Made by a program: the position numbers and the translations under genes. 64,000 nt of DNA from Marinobacterium mangrovicola. GTDB lineage: Bacteria; Pseudomonadota; Gammaproteobacteria; Pseudomonadales; Balneatricaceae. The stretch spans positions 124,001 to 188,000 of the forward strand of contig NZ_SMFU01000013.1 of the NCBI RefSeq assembly GCF_004339595.1, written 5' to 3'. Below are positions 38,966-47,534 of the stretch, piece by piece (position 1 is the first letter of the stretch; the number at the start of each line of letters is the position of its first letter). The notes under the pieces are model-generated. The model was not told the DNA's origin. It searched no databases and worked only from the letters and a program-made list of their open reading frames with translations.

Positions 38966-39670
38966 ATGAAAAAACCAAAGGTAGACTTTAGTTTATTTTT
39001 TAACCAGGCCTGTTTTCTTTGCCGCGCCTACCCCGCTGTAACCGGTGGTCTTTGCGAAGGCTGTCACGGAGACCTGCCCTGGCTGATCAGTTTCTGCCCG
39101 CGCTGCGCAGAGCCGCGCCCGTCTCATATACCTCAGGACCAACCCTGCGGTCGTTGCCAGAAAACACCACCCCACTATGATCGCGTTATCGCCGCCTTCG
39201 GCTACGCCTTTCCGCTCAGCCAGATGATTCCCGGAATCAAATATCATCGCCGGCCCGCGTTGATCGGCGGCCTGGCAGCGACGCTTTCCCACCTGATAGA
39301 AGAGCGCAGCGAACACCCGCCCCAACTGCTGTTACCCGTTCCCATGCATCCCTGGCAGGAGATGTCGCGGGGCTTCAATCAATCGGCTCTGTTGGCGGCC
39401 GAGCTTGGAAAAAGACTCGGGATCCCAGTCGCACACAACAGGATAAAAAAGGTGCGCAGAACCATACATCAAGCGGACCTGGATCGACGTTCAAGAGCCA
39501 CCAACCTGAGAGGCAGTTTTCGCGTTATCGGGTCAATACCGGAGCGGGTCGCCATCGTCGACGATATTCTGACCACCGGCGCCACCGCCAACGAACTGGC
39601 CAAATGTGTCAAAAAAGCGGGAGCCAAAGAAGTGGAGATCTGGGTGCTGGCAAGAACTGCATCCAATTGA
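38966..39670 (+). CDS. comF: ComF family phosphoribosyltransferase-like protein
   Basis: A 234-residue protein, related to competence protein ComFC and to E. coli GntX. An N-terminal zinc-ribbon (two pairs of Cys: CFLC, CEGC, then CPRC, CGRC within the first 70 residues) precedes a PRTase domain with PVPMHPWQEMSRGFNQS and the PRPP loop VAIVDDILTTGATANE (about 193-208). Its role is probably in uptake or processing of DNA, but this is not shown. Divergent from bioB. Confidence 0.9.
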   Translation: MKKPKVDFSLFFNQACFLCRAYPAVTGGLCEGCHGDLPWLISFCPRCAEPRPSHIPQDQPCGRCQKTPPHYDRVIAAFGYAFPLSQMIPGIKYHRRPALIGGLAATLSHLIEERSEHPPQLLLPVPMHPWQEMSRGFNQSALLAAELGKRLGIPVAHNRIKKVRRTIHQADLDRRSRATNLRGSFRVIGSIPERVAIVDDILTTGATANELAKCVKKAGAKEVEIWVLARTASN

Positions 39671-39745
39671 TAAACGGTAAAAAAGAGTTCTGATAAACTG
39701 TCCGTCTGGACAATTCCTACTGGCTTCAGGGCGCGGAGCGGAACT

Positions 39746-41386
39746 ATGACGTTTGAGATGATTGGCCAACTGATCGGCGGTATCGGCCTCTTTCTGCTGG
39801 GCATGCAACTGATGACCGCAGGGCTTAAGCAGGCCGCCGGACGCTCCCTGAAACAGGCCCTTGAGGCCGCGACCCGTTCCCGCCTGCGCGGTCTGTTATC
39901 CGGCACCCTGATCACCGCCGCTGTGCAGTCATCCAGCGCGGTCACTGTGGCCACCCTCGGTTTCGTTAACGCCGGGTTGCTAACACTGGGTCAATCCATC
40001 GCCGTGATCTACGGCTGTAATATCGGTACCACCATGACCGGCTGGCTGGTGGCGTTGATCGGTTTCAAGATCAAGATCAGCGCCTTCGCCCTGCCGATGA
40101 TCGGCGTGGGCATCGCCCTGCGCACGATGAGCAAGAACGGCCGCCTTGGGCATATTGGTACTGCTGTCGCCGGGTTCGGCCTCTTCTTTATCGGGCTCGA
40201 CTTTCTTCGTGCCAGCTTCGATGGCCTCTCCGAGAATATCCCGCTTGAGAGCATCGGCCACGGTCCGCTGGCACTGGCTATCTTTGTCGCAGCCGGTTTC
40301 CTGCTGACCTTCCTGATGCAGGCCTCCGCTGCTGTCATGGCGATCGCCCTTTCGCTGGTCCACACCGGCTCAATCACGTTGTCAGCGGCGGCAGCACTGG
40401 TGATCGGCGCTAACGTTGGCACCACGACCACTGCGCTGATCGCCGCCATCGGCGCGACGCCCAACGCCAAGCGCATATCCGCCGCCCATGTCATTTTCAA
40501 TCTGCTCACCGGCGCCGTGGGACTGGTATTCCTGATGTTTCTGGCGGGTTGGCTCGATCAACTGGATGCGAGCCGGTTCGACCTGGTCAGTCTGCTGGCA
40601 CTCTTCCACACCCTGTTCAACCTCACTGGCGTGGCGATGATCTGGCCGCTCACGGACTGGATGGAAAAGATGCTCAACAACCGTTTCCGCAGCCTGGAAG
40701 AGAACGAATCCCGCCCACGTTACCTGGATAAAAACATCCTCACCACTCCATCACTGGCGGTGGAAGCGATGAACCAGGAGCTGGCCCGCGTCAGCCGCCA
40801 CTGCACCCGCCTTTCCAAGGAGGCACTCAGCGCGGAAACTGCATCCCGTGATAAGATCGAAGCCGAGGCGCAGGGCATCTACCAGCTGGTTGGCAAGATC
40901 GCCGAATTCAATCAGGAACTGGCGCGCCAGAACCTGATTCCTGAGATCAGTGAAACCCTGCCGATCTCGCTGCGCGTGGCGCGCTACTTCAGCGAGATGG
41001 CACGGATCAGCGCTACCCTGGCCGACTACTATCCGCAGTTTGATACTATTCAGGATGAAGGTCTGAAGAAAAACCTGTTTGAGTTCAAACAGGCGATTAT
41101 TCGCCTGGTCGATATGGCGGAGATACGCGAGAACAGCAGCAGCCAGGGCTACGAAACCCACCAGCTGATGCGCGAGGTAAAACATATCTACCAGCAGCTC
41201 AAATCCTCACTGCTGGAGCAAGCAGTCAAAGGCCGCATGGACAACGCCGAAAGCATGGCGCTGCTCGACGCAGTCAGCCAGCTGCAACGGTTGGCGGAGC
41301 AGGCCGAAAAAGCGTCCAGCCACTGGAGCTCCACTCTTCCCGTGCATGAACGCGGACCGCTACACAAGGAACAGACCCAAGCATGA
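39746..41386 (+). CDS. Na/Pi cotransporter family protein
   Basis: A 546-residue inner-membrane protein with two inverted membrane repeats (about residues 1-310) and a cytoplasmic PhoU-like helical domain (about 340-540). The first repeat has the QSSSAVTVATLGFVNAG signature of the Na/Pi family; in the second, the corresponding segment reads QASAAVMAIAL. NptA/YjbB-type relatives mediate phosphate efflux or uptake. Its start is preceded by the dyad TGTCC-N4-GGACA (39699-39712). It overlaps the next gene by four bases. Confidence 0.9.
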   Translation: MTFEMIGQLIGGIGLFLLGMQLMTAGLKQAAGRSLKQALEAATRSRLRGLLSGTLITAAVQSSSAVTVATLGFVNAGLLTLGQSIAVIYGCNIGTTMTGWLVALIGFKIKISAFALPMIGVGIALRTMSKNGRLGHIGTAVAGFGLFFIGLDFLRASFDGLSENIPLESIGHGPLALAIFVAAGFLLTFLMQASAAVMAIALSLVHTGSITLSAAAALVIGANVGTTTTALIAAIGATPNAKRISAAHVIFNLLTGAVGLVFLMFLAGWLDQLDASRFDLVSLLALFHTLFNLTGVAMIWPLTDWMEKMLNNRFRSLEENESRPRYLDKNILTTPSLAVEAMNQELARVSRHCTRLSKEALSAETASRDKIEAEAQGIYQLVGKIAEFNQELARQNLIPEISETLPISLRVARYFSEMARISATLADYYPQFDTIQDEGLKKNLFEFKQAIIRLVDMAEIRENSSSQGYETHQLMREVKHIYQQLKSSLLEQAVKGRMDNAESMALLDAVSQLQRLAEQAEKASSHWSSTLPVHERGPLHKEQTQA

Positions 41387-42129
41387 TTACCGATCCACTG
41401 TTTTACCTCGCCGCGGTGCCGGCAGTCCTTATCGTTGGCATCTCCAAGGGGGGCTTTGGCGGTGGTCTGGGCCTGCTCGCCGTACCGATGATGTCGCTGG
41501 TGATCAGCCCGATTCAGGCGGCGGCGATCATGCTGCCGATTCTCTGCCTGATGGATCTGGTGGGTCTCTGGAGCTTTCGCGGCAAGGGTGATTTCAGTCT
41601 TCTCAAGGTGCTGATTCCTGCGTCACTGGTTGGCATCATTGTCGGCGCGCTGAGCTTCAACTACCTGAGCGAGCGCAGCCTGGAGTTTATCGTTGGCGCC
41701 ATCGCCGTGCTGTTTACGCTTAACTACTGGCTGCGGCCAAAACAGCGGGAGGCAAAACAACCGAGCACCGCCCGCGGCGGTTTCTGGGGACTGATCACCG
41801 GTTTCACCAGCTTCAGCGTCCATGCCGGCGGACCGCCGCTGAATATCTACCTGCTGCCGCTGCAGCTGGAGAAGAGCGCTTATATCGGTACCACCATTAT
41901 CATGTTCGCAGCGATCAATTACCTGAAAGTGATCCCCTACGCAGTTCTCGGGCAGTTCAGCATGGCCAACCTGAGTACGGCGGCGGTCCTGGCCATACTC
42001 GCTCCCATCGGGGTGCGCATGGGCTACTGGATGCATCACCGCATTAACGAAAAGTGGTTCTACCGTATCTGCTTTGTTTTTCTGTTCGTCACCGGCAGCA
42101 AGCTGCTGTTCGATGCCATCATCGGCTGA
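41383..42129 (+). CDS. TSUP (TauE/SafE) family sulfite/anion exporter
   Basis: A 248-residue membrane protein with about seven or eight helices and the TSUP repeats (VGISKGGFGGGLGLLAVPMMSL near the N-terminus; GLITGFTSFSVHAGGPPLNIYLLPL in the middle). Family members export sulfite, sulfoacetate or related organosulfur anions; the substrate is not evident. Its ATG overlaps the stop of the phosphate-type transporter (ATGA), suggesting they are translated together. Confidence 0.9.
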   Translation: MITDPLFYLAAVPAVLIVGISKGGFGGGLGLLAVPMMSLVISPIQAAAIMLPILCLMDLVGLWSFRGKGDFSLLKVLIPASLVGIIVGALSFNYLSERSLEFIVGAIAVLFTLNYWLRPKQREAKQPSTARGGFWGLITGFTSFSVHAGGPPLNIYLLPLQLEKSAYIGTTIIMFAAINYLKVIPYAVLGQFSMANLSTAAVLAILAPIGVRMGYWMHHRINEKWFYRICFVFLFVTGSKLLFDAIIG

Positions 42130-42138
42130 GGTTTAACG

Positions 42139-42846
42139 ATGAATTTTGAACCCATCGGGGTTATCCACAGCGCCTTTGACGAGAAGTTTGGCATCCCACG
42201 TCAGCCGGGGCTGACGCCATCCTTGAATGCGACGATAGAGATACTGCCGCCGTTCGCCTCACCAGAAGCGGTGCGCGGCCTGGAGCAGGCCAGCCATATC
42301 TGGCTTATCTTTCTGTTCAGCGCGACCGCGGAACAGGGATGGAAACCGCTGGTTCGTCCGCCCCGCCTGGGTGGTAACCGCCGGCTTGGCGTATTTGCCT
42401 CGCGCTCGCCGTTTCGTCCCAACCCCATAGGCCTGTCTCCAGTGCAGCTGACCGGCATACGCCAGCAGGGAGACTCCATTCTGCTCGACGTGGTCGGCGC
42501 GGACCTGCTCGACGGCACACCGATCCTGGATATCAAACCCTACCTGCCCTATGCCGATAGTATCCCCGAGGCTCACTTTGCCCTGGCGGAGAAGATTGAA
42601 ACTCTGGAGCTGCCGATCCACTGGAGCGAACAGGCCGAGCAGGCCGTCAACGAGCAGAGTCAGCTGAAAAACCAGCCGCTGGCAACACAGATAGAGGAGC
42701 TGCTGCGCTGCGATCCAAGACCTGCCTACCAGCGTGATCCGGAACGGGAATATGGTGTCAGCCTGCACCAACTCAACATCCGTTTCCGCATCAGCGAGAC
42801 AGCTATAGAGGTTCTCAGAATCACCGTGGCCGCCAGACCACTTTAA
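42139..42846 (+). CDS. trmO: tRNA (N6-threonylcarbamoyladenosine-N6)-methyltransferase TrmO
   Basis: SAM-dependent enzyme methylating t6A37 to m6t6A in tRNA-Thr; a VirR/TsaA family beta-barrel. The 235 residues contain EPIGVIHSAFDEKFGIPRQP, SHIWLIFLFS, the RPPRLGGNRRLGVFASRSPFRPNPIGLS block (seen in part), and LDIKPYLPYADS. The C-terminal domain includes DPRPAYQ. Nine bases after the TSUP gene. Confidence 0.93.
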   Translation: MNFEPIGVIHSAFDEKFGIPRQPGLTPSLNATIEILPPFASPEAVRGLEQASHIWLIFLFSATAEQGWKPLVRPPRLGGNRRLGVFASRSPFRPNPIGLSPVQLTGIRQQGDSILLDVVGADLLDGTPILDIKPYLPYADSIPEAHFALAEKIETLELPIHWSEQAEQAVNEQSQLKNQPLATQIEELLRCDPRPAYQRDPEREYGVSLHQLNIRFRISETAIEVLRITVAARPL

Positions 42847-42886
42847 CCTCGGCAGCGACCGATCAGCGCCACAGCCAGTGAAAGAA

Positions 42887-42913
42887 TGATCTACTCTGAC
42901 CTCCCGGAACGTA
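42887..42913 (+). promoter_or_regulatory. Candidate ECF (ChrR-partner type) promoter of the photolyase cluster
   Basis: TGATCT (42887-42892), a 17-base spacer and CGTA (42910-42913) lie such that transcription would start about 20 bases before the cry-DASH ATG. The TGATC and CGTA elements resemble targets of ECF sigma factors controlled by ChrR-type anti-sigma factors, which respond to singlet oxygen and commonly include photolyase genes. Confidence 0.4.
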
Positions 42914-42940
42914 CCTGCTTGTGCACCCGGGAGATCATTG

Positions 42941-44296
42941 ATGACTACGACGCTGTACCGCTTCACCAACGACCTGCGCCTGACCGATAACGCCGCGCTG
43001 TCTCAGGCAGCCAGCCTGTCCGACAAATTGATCTGCGTTTACTGCGTGAACCCCAGCTGGTTTCGCATGGGTAACTATCAGTCGCGTCCAATGGGCGATC
43101 ACCGCTGGCGTTTTCTTTACCAGTCTCTGCGGGATCTGGACCGCCACCTGGAAGCATTGGGGCAGCGCCTGCTGGTGCTTTACGATAAACCTGAGACCAG
43201 CCTGCGCCGGCTCTGCTCCGCGCTCAAGGTAGACCTGCTGCTGCAAAGCCACCCCAGCTGTTTCGACGAGCTGACCGAGTGGGACCGGCTGGAGTTTCCC
43301 GGTGTGCATAAACGGCTTATCTGGACGCACACGCTGTTTACGCCGGATCACCTTCCGTTTCCCCTTGAGCAGCTGCCCGGCCATTTCACCGCTTTTCGCA
43401 AAGAGGTGGAGTCGCTGTACGTGCCCGATCCCCTCGCACCGCCTGGCAGCCTGCCGCCACCGCCTGTCACCCTTCCGCTATCGGACTGGAACCAGCTACC
43501 GGATGCCTCCAAAGGCGACAGTGCTCTGAGCGGCGGCAGCGAGGGCGCTGCAGAGAGGCTCGAATACTATTTTTCATCACGCCTGCCAGACAGCTACAAG
43601 GCGACACGGAACGCACTTCAGGGCCGGGATAACAGCACCGGTTTCAGCCCCTGGCTGGCCAACGGCGCCCTGTCTCCGAGACAGATCGCCCAGGCTCTCT
43701 ATCAATATGAAACCCGCCACGGCGCCAGCGAATCCTCTGGCTGGATCTATTTTGAACTGCTCTGGCGGGAATACTTTCACTGGTACGCGCGCAAGCACGG
43801 CTCACAGCTGTTTCAGTTTCGCGGTATCAAGACTCAGCCACCGTTAACGACCTTCTACCCATCCCGGTTTCGTAAATGGACCCAGGGCGCTACCCCAAGT
43901 CCCCTGGTTAACGCCTGCATGAACGAGCTGCGCGAGACCGGCTGGCTATCCAACCGTGGCCGACAGCTGGCCGCCAGCTACCTGGTCAATGAGCTGGGCG
44001 TTGACTGGCGCTACGGCGCTGCCTGGTTCGAGCAGCAGCTGGTGGATTACGACCCCGCCGCCAATTGGGGGAACTGGCAGTACATCGCTGGCGTCGGCGC
44101 CGACCCGCGCGGCGGGCGCCACTTCGATATCGAATGGCAGAGAGAGCAATACGATCCAGATGACGCATACGTAAAGCGCTGGACCAGCAGCCAGGCGGCG
44201 GCACTCCCCCTGGACAGCGTCGACTGCGCGGACTGGCCGGTCATCCACAACGCAGACGATGGCGAGGCCAAAGACGAGGAAAATCAGCGTGACTGA
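42941..44296 (+). CDS. DASH-type cryptochrome / photolyase
   Basis: A 451-residue FAD- and antenna-binding flavoprotein, of the kind that repairs cyclobutane dimers in single-stranded or looped DNA. The N-terminal photolyase alpha/beta domain starts [16 protein letters not shown]. The FAD domain has the DASH hallmarks [32 protein letters not shown], and [21 protein letters not shown], then a [11 protein letters not shown] end. The ATG at 42941 has GGGAG seven bases upstream. First of four overlapping or closely spaced light-repair genes. Confidence 0.92.
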   Translation: MTTTLYRFTNDLRLTDNAALSQAASLSDKLICVYCVNPSWFRMGNYQSRPMGDHRWRFLYQSLRDLDRHLEALGQRLLVLYDKPETSLRRLCSALKVDLLLQSHPSCFDELTEWDRLEFPGVHKRLIWTHTLFTPDHLPFPLEQLPGHFTAFRKEVESLYVPDPLAPPGSLPPPPVTLPLSDWNQLPDASKGDSALSGGSEGAAERLEYYFSSRLPDSYKATRNALQGRDNSTGFSPWLANGALSPRQIAQALYQYETRHGASESSGWIYFELLWREYFHWYARKHGSQLFQFRGIKTQPPLTTFYPSRFRKWTQGATPSPLVNACMNELRETGWLSNRGRQLAASYLVNELGVDWRYGAAWFEQQLVDYDPAANWGNWQYIAGVGADPRGGRHFDIEWQREQYDPDDAYVKRWTSSQAAALPLDSVDCADWPVIHNADDGEAKDEENQRD

Positions 44297-45770
44297 ACGC
44301 CCGGTTATCCAGGTCGTCTGGTTCAAACGCGACCTGCGCTTGAGCGACCACCACCCCCTGGTCGAGGCGCTGAAGACCGGCCTGCCGACCCTGCTTCTCT
44401 ATGTTCTGGAGACAGATAGCGACCGGGATCCTCACCTGAGCGCTCGCCACTGGCGCTTTATCCGTCAGTCTCTGGCGGAAATGGATCAGCAGCTTCGCCC
44501 CTTCGGTGCGCATATGAGCGTGCAGTGCGGCACCATGCCGAACCTGCTTGAATCGATTTCGCAGCGCTATCGGATCGCGAGTCTGTTCAGCCACGAAGAA
44601 ACGGGGACGGATATCACCTTCCAGCGCGACAAAAGAGTGGCCCGCTGGTGCCAACAGCGCGGAGTCGGCTGGCAGGAGTTCCCCAGCGGAGCCGTTATCC
44701 GAGGCCTGACCAGCAGACATGACTGGGACCAGCACTGGTACCGGGTAATGCGTGCCCCGCTTGCCCACCTGGATCTTTCCAGACTTAACCCCATCCATGT
44801 AGAACCTCTTTCCAGGCTGATCTGGCCGGAACAGAGCCAAGCGGATGCCGCACATTTCCAGCCCGGCGGTGAGCTGCAGGCGCAAGCGGTGATGGAGAGC
44901 TTTTTCAGCCGCCGGGGGCTGAACTACCGTTACTCGATCTCAAGCCCCGATAAAAGTCGTCAACACTGCTCCCGACTCTCGCCCTACCTGGCCTGGGGCA
45001 ACCTGAGCCTGCGCCAGGTTTACCGGCGAACGTCCCTGCAGCGTAACCATCCAGACTGGAGTCACAGCCTGCGCGCCTTTGCCTCGCGGCTGCATTCGCA
45101 CTGTCACTTTATCCAGAAGTTCGAAAGCGAATGCGAGATGGAGTTTCGACCGGTCAATCGCGCCTACGAAGCGTTGCCCTATCGTCAGGATAACCGCGTT
45201 GAGCAGGACCTGAAAGCCTGGCTCGCCGGCATGACCGGCTTCCCGCTGGTCGATGCCTGTATGCGCGCGCTGCACACTACCGGCTATATCAACTTTCGCA
45301 TGCGCGCCATGCTGGTCAGCTTTCTTTGTCATCATCTGAATATCGACTGGCGGCTTTGCGCTCAGCCTCTGGCACGCCTGTTTCTCGACTACGAACCGGG
45401 TATCCACTACCCGCAGATACAGATGCAGGCGGGAGTGACCGGCACCAACACCATCCGCATCTACAACCCGGTCAAACAATCCCAGGAGCAGGACCCTCAG
45501 GCGCGCTTCATCCGCCAGTGGGTGCCGGAGCTGCACGACATTCCCACCGATCTTATCCACACACCCTGGTCCGCGGCTCCGCTGGAACGCCAGATGCTTG
45601 GGCTGGATCGCTATCCGGAACCGATCATCGACCTGGATACCGCCAGCGCCGCCGCCCGGGAACGGCTCTGGAGCTGGCGTGAACGCAAGGATGTGCGCAA
45701 CGAAGCCCAGCGTATTCTCAAACGCCATGTACGCCCACCCACTGAAGAGGAGCTGGCCCGTGCACGCTAA
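44289..45770 (+). CDS. Photolyase-like FAD-binding protein, atypical active site
   Basis: A 493-residue member of the photolyase/cryptochrome superfamily with the N-terminal [16 protein letters not shown] and a FAD domain ([41 protein letters not shown]). Where class I photolyases have NNGGWQW (E. coli Asn378 and Trp382), this protein has YPQIQMQ (QMQ at residues 378-380), followed by the conserved [17 protein letters not shown]. So the FAD-N5 Asn and the triad Trp are missing. The GTG at 44289 (GAGG nine bases upstream) overlaps the cry-DASH stop by eight bases; the earlier ATG at 44259 lacks a site. Confidence 0.85.
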   Translation: MTERPVIQVVWFKRDLRLSDHHPLVEALKTGLPTLLLYVLETDSDRDPHLSARHWRFIRQSLAEMDQQLRPFGAHMSVQCGTMPNLLESISQRYRIASLFSHEETGTDITFQRDKRVARWCQQRGVGWQEFPSGAVIRGLTSRHDWDQHWYRVMRAPLAHLDLSRLNPIHVEPLSRLIWPEQSQADAAHFQPGGELQAQAVMESFFSRRGLNYRYSISSPDKSRQHCSRLSPYLAWGNLSLRQVYRRTSLQRNHPDWSHSLRAFASRLHSHCHFIQKFESECEMEFRPVNRAYEALPYRQDNRVEQDLKAWLAGMTGFPLVDACMRALHTTGYINFRMRAMLVSFLCHHLNIDWRLCAQPLARLFLDYEPGIHYPQIQMQAGVTGTNTIRIYNPVKQSQEQDPQARFIRQWVPELHDIPTDLIHTPWSAAPLERQMLGLDRYPEPIIDLDTASAAARERLWSWRERKDVRNEAQRILKRHVRPPTEEELARAR

Positions 45771-45930
45771 GCCACATCTACCCAGCAAGATCTGCCCGGT
45801 CTGTGAGCGTCCATTCAGTTGGCGCAAGAAATGGGCGAGGGAGTGGGAGTCGGTGATCTACTGTTCCGAGCGCTGCCGGCGCTCGAAATATCGACGGGTG
45901 CAAGACAGCCCTGCTTCGCAAGAAACCTAA
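45760..45930 (+). CDS. DUF2256 small zinc-finger protein
   Basis: A 56-residue protein with CPVC and YCSERCR, a four-Cys zinc ribbon, around the family core [19 protein letters not shown]2256 genes are almost always found beside photolyase/cryptochrome genes; the function is not known. The GTG start at 45760 has AGGAG seven bases upstream and overlaps the end of the preceding gene by 11 bases. The automated frame was longer; this start is chosen from homology and the ribosome site. Confidence 0.85.
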   Translation: MHAKPHLPSKICPVCERPFSWRKKWAREWESVIYCSERCRRSKYRRVQDSPASQET

Positions 45931-45950
45931 CCCAAACAAGAAAAAGCGAC

Positions 45951-47516
45951 ATGGAAAACAGCGAGCACTGCAGCAGCACTCTGCGCCTCATTCTGGGCGA
46001 TCAACTGAATGCCTCACACAGCTGGTTCCGGGAAAAGAACTCCCACTGCATCTATCTGATCGCCGAACTGAAACAGGAGACCGGCTATGTGCGCCATCAT
46101 GTGCAAAAGGTCTGTGCGTTTTTCCTGGCGATGCAGGCGTTCGCAGCCGCACTGGAAAAAGCGGGACACCGGGTTATCTACCTGACACTGGATGACACCG
46201 CCGACTGCACCAGCCTGCCGCAGCTGCTCGACCGGGTAATCGCGGAACAGGCGATCGGCTCGTTCGAGTTTCAGCGCCCGGACGAATACCGGCTGCTGGA
46301 ACAGCTGCGCCACTATGCCGCCGATCTCGACCTGCCCAGCCGGGAGGTCGATACGGAGCACTTTCTACTCCCCTTTGACGAGCTGGCGAAAGAGTTCAAG
46401 GCCGATACGGCGCATCGGATGGAGGCGTTTTATCGCCGCATGCGCAAACGTCACGATATCCTGCTGGAGAACGGCGAGCCGGTAGGCGGTCAGTGGAACT
46501 TCGATAAGGAGAATCGCGAATCGCTGAAGCCCGAAGCCCTGGAGCAACTGCCGGAGCCGCTGCTGTTCGCCAACGATGCCAGCCAGGTACTTGAGCGACT
46601 GGAGCGCCACCAGGTCAAGACTTTCGGTAGCGCGCAGCCACAGCTGATCTGGCCGGTCAGTCGCAGCCAGGCGCTGGATCTGCTGAGCTACTTCTGCGAA
46701 CACCTGCTGCCCAACTTCGGCCGTTTTCAGGATGCAATGACCCGGCAAAAGCAGCAGCGCTGGAGCCTTTACCACTCAAGACTCTCCTTCGCCCTGAACG
46801 CAAAAATGCTGCATCCACTGCAGGTTATCCGCCAGGCGATAGCCGCCCGGGAAGCCAACCCGCAGCGAATCAATCTGGCGCAACTGGAGGGGTTCGTACG
46901 CCAGATTCTTGGCTGGCGAGAGTTCGTCCGCGGCATCTACTGGGCCAATATGCCGGGCTACGAATCGCGCAACGCACTGACTGCCGATCGCAAACTGCCG
47001 GCCTACTTCTGGAATGGCGATACGCAGATGCGCTGCATGCAGGAATCCCTGGGCCAATCGCTGGAATATGCCTACGCGCACCATATCCAGCGGCTGATGG
47101 TGATCGGTAACTTCTGTTTGATCGCAGGAATCGATCCCGACGCAGTGGATAACTGGTACCTGGGTGTGTACGTGGATGCGATCCAGTGGGTTGAGCTGCC
47201 TAACACCCGCGGCATGAGCCAGTTTGCCGATGGCGGCCTGCTGGCCAGCAAGGCCTACGCGGGCTCGGGTCAGTACATCTCGCGCATGAGCGATTACTGC
47301 AAGGAGTGCCACTACAGGGTCAGCCAGAAAACCGGGCCGCGCAGTTGCCCGTTTAACAGCCTCTACTGGGACTTCATGCTGCGCCACCGCGAGCGCTTTG
47401 AACTCAACCCGCGTGTAGCCATGCTCTATCGCAACTGGGACCGCCAGAGCGAGGAGAGCCGTGCGGCCATCCTCGATCAGGCGAAGAAATATCTGTCACG
47501 GCTAGAAAGCCTGTGA
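45951..47516 (+). CDS. phrB: Iron-sulfur bacterial cryptochrome / (6-4) photolyase
   Basis: A 521-residue FeS-BCP (PhrB/CryB-type) protein that repairs (6-4) photoproducts. The start LRLILGDQLNASHSWF is the family's N-terminal antenna domain. The four cluster ligands are Cys362 (MRCMQ), Cys450 and Cys453 (YCKECH) and Cys466 (SCPFN); the 88-residue spacing between the first two equals that of Agrobacterium PhrB. The conserved QRLMVIGNFCLIAG and NWYLGVYVDAIQWVELPN are present. The longer frame from 45819 overlaps DUF2256 and is rejected; the ATG at 45951 lies 20 bases after it. Confidence 0.92.
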   Translation: MENSEHCSSTLRLILGDQLNASHSWFREKNSHCIYLIAELKQETGYVRHHVQKVCAFFLAMQAFAAALEKAGHRVIYLTLDDTADCTSLPQLLDRVIAEQAIGSFEFQRPDEYRLLEQLRHYAADLDLPSREVDTEHFLLPFDELAKEFKADTAHRMEAFYRRMRKRHDILLENGEPVGGQWNFDKENRESLKPEALEQLPEPLLFANDASQVLERLERHQVKTFGSAQPQLIWPVSRSQALDLLSYFCEHLLPNFGRFQDAMTRQKQQRWSLYHSRLSFALNAKMLHPLQVIRQAIAAREANPQRINLAQLEGFVRQILGWREFVRGIYWANMPGYESRNALTADRKLPAYFWNGDTQMRCMQESLGQSLEYAYAHHIQRLMVIGNFCLIAGIDPDAVDNWYLGVYVDAIQWVELPNTRGMSQFADGGLLASKAYAGSGQYISRMSDYCKECHYRVSQKTGPRSCPFNSLYWDFMLRHRERFELNPRVAMLYRNWDRQSEESRAAILDQAKKYLSRLESL

Positions 47517-47534
47517 CCCAGGCGCGCTATCCGC

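Noticed and set aside
39699-39712. TGTCC-N4-GGACA dyad as a Pho box upstream of the phosphate-type transporter
   Set aside because: It does not match the CTGTCAT direct-repeat structure of PhoB sites. It is mentioned only as a dyad.
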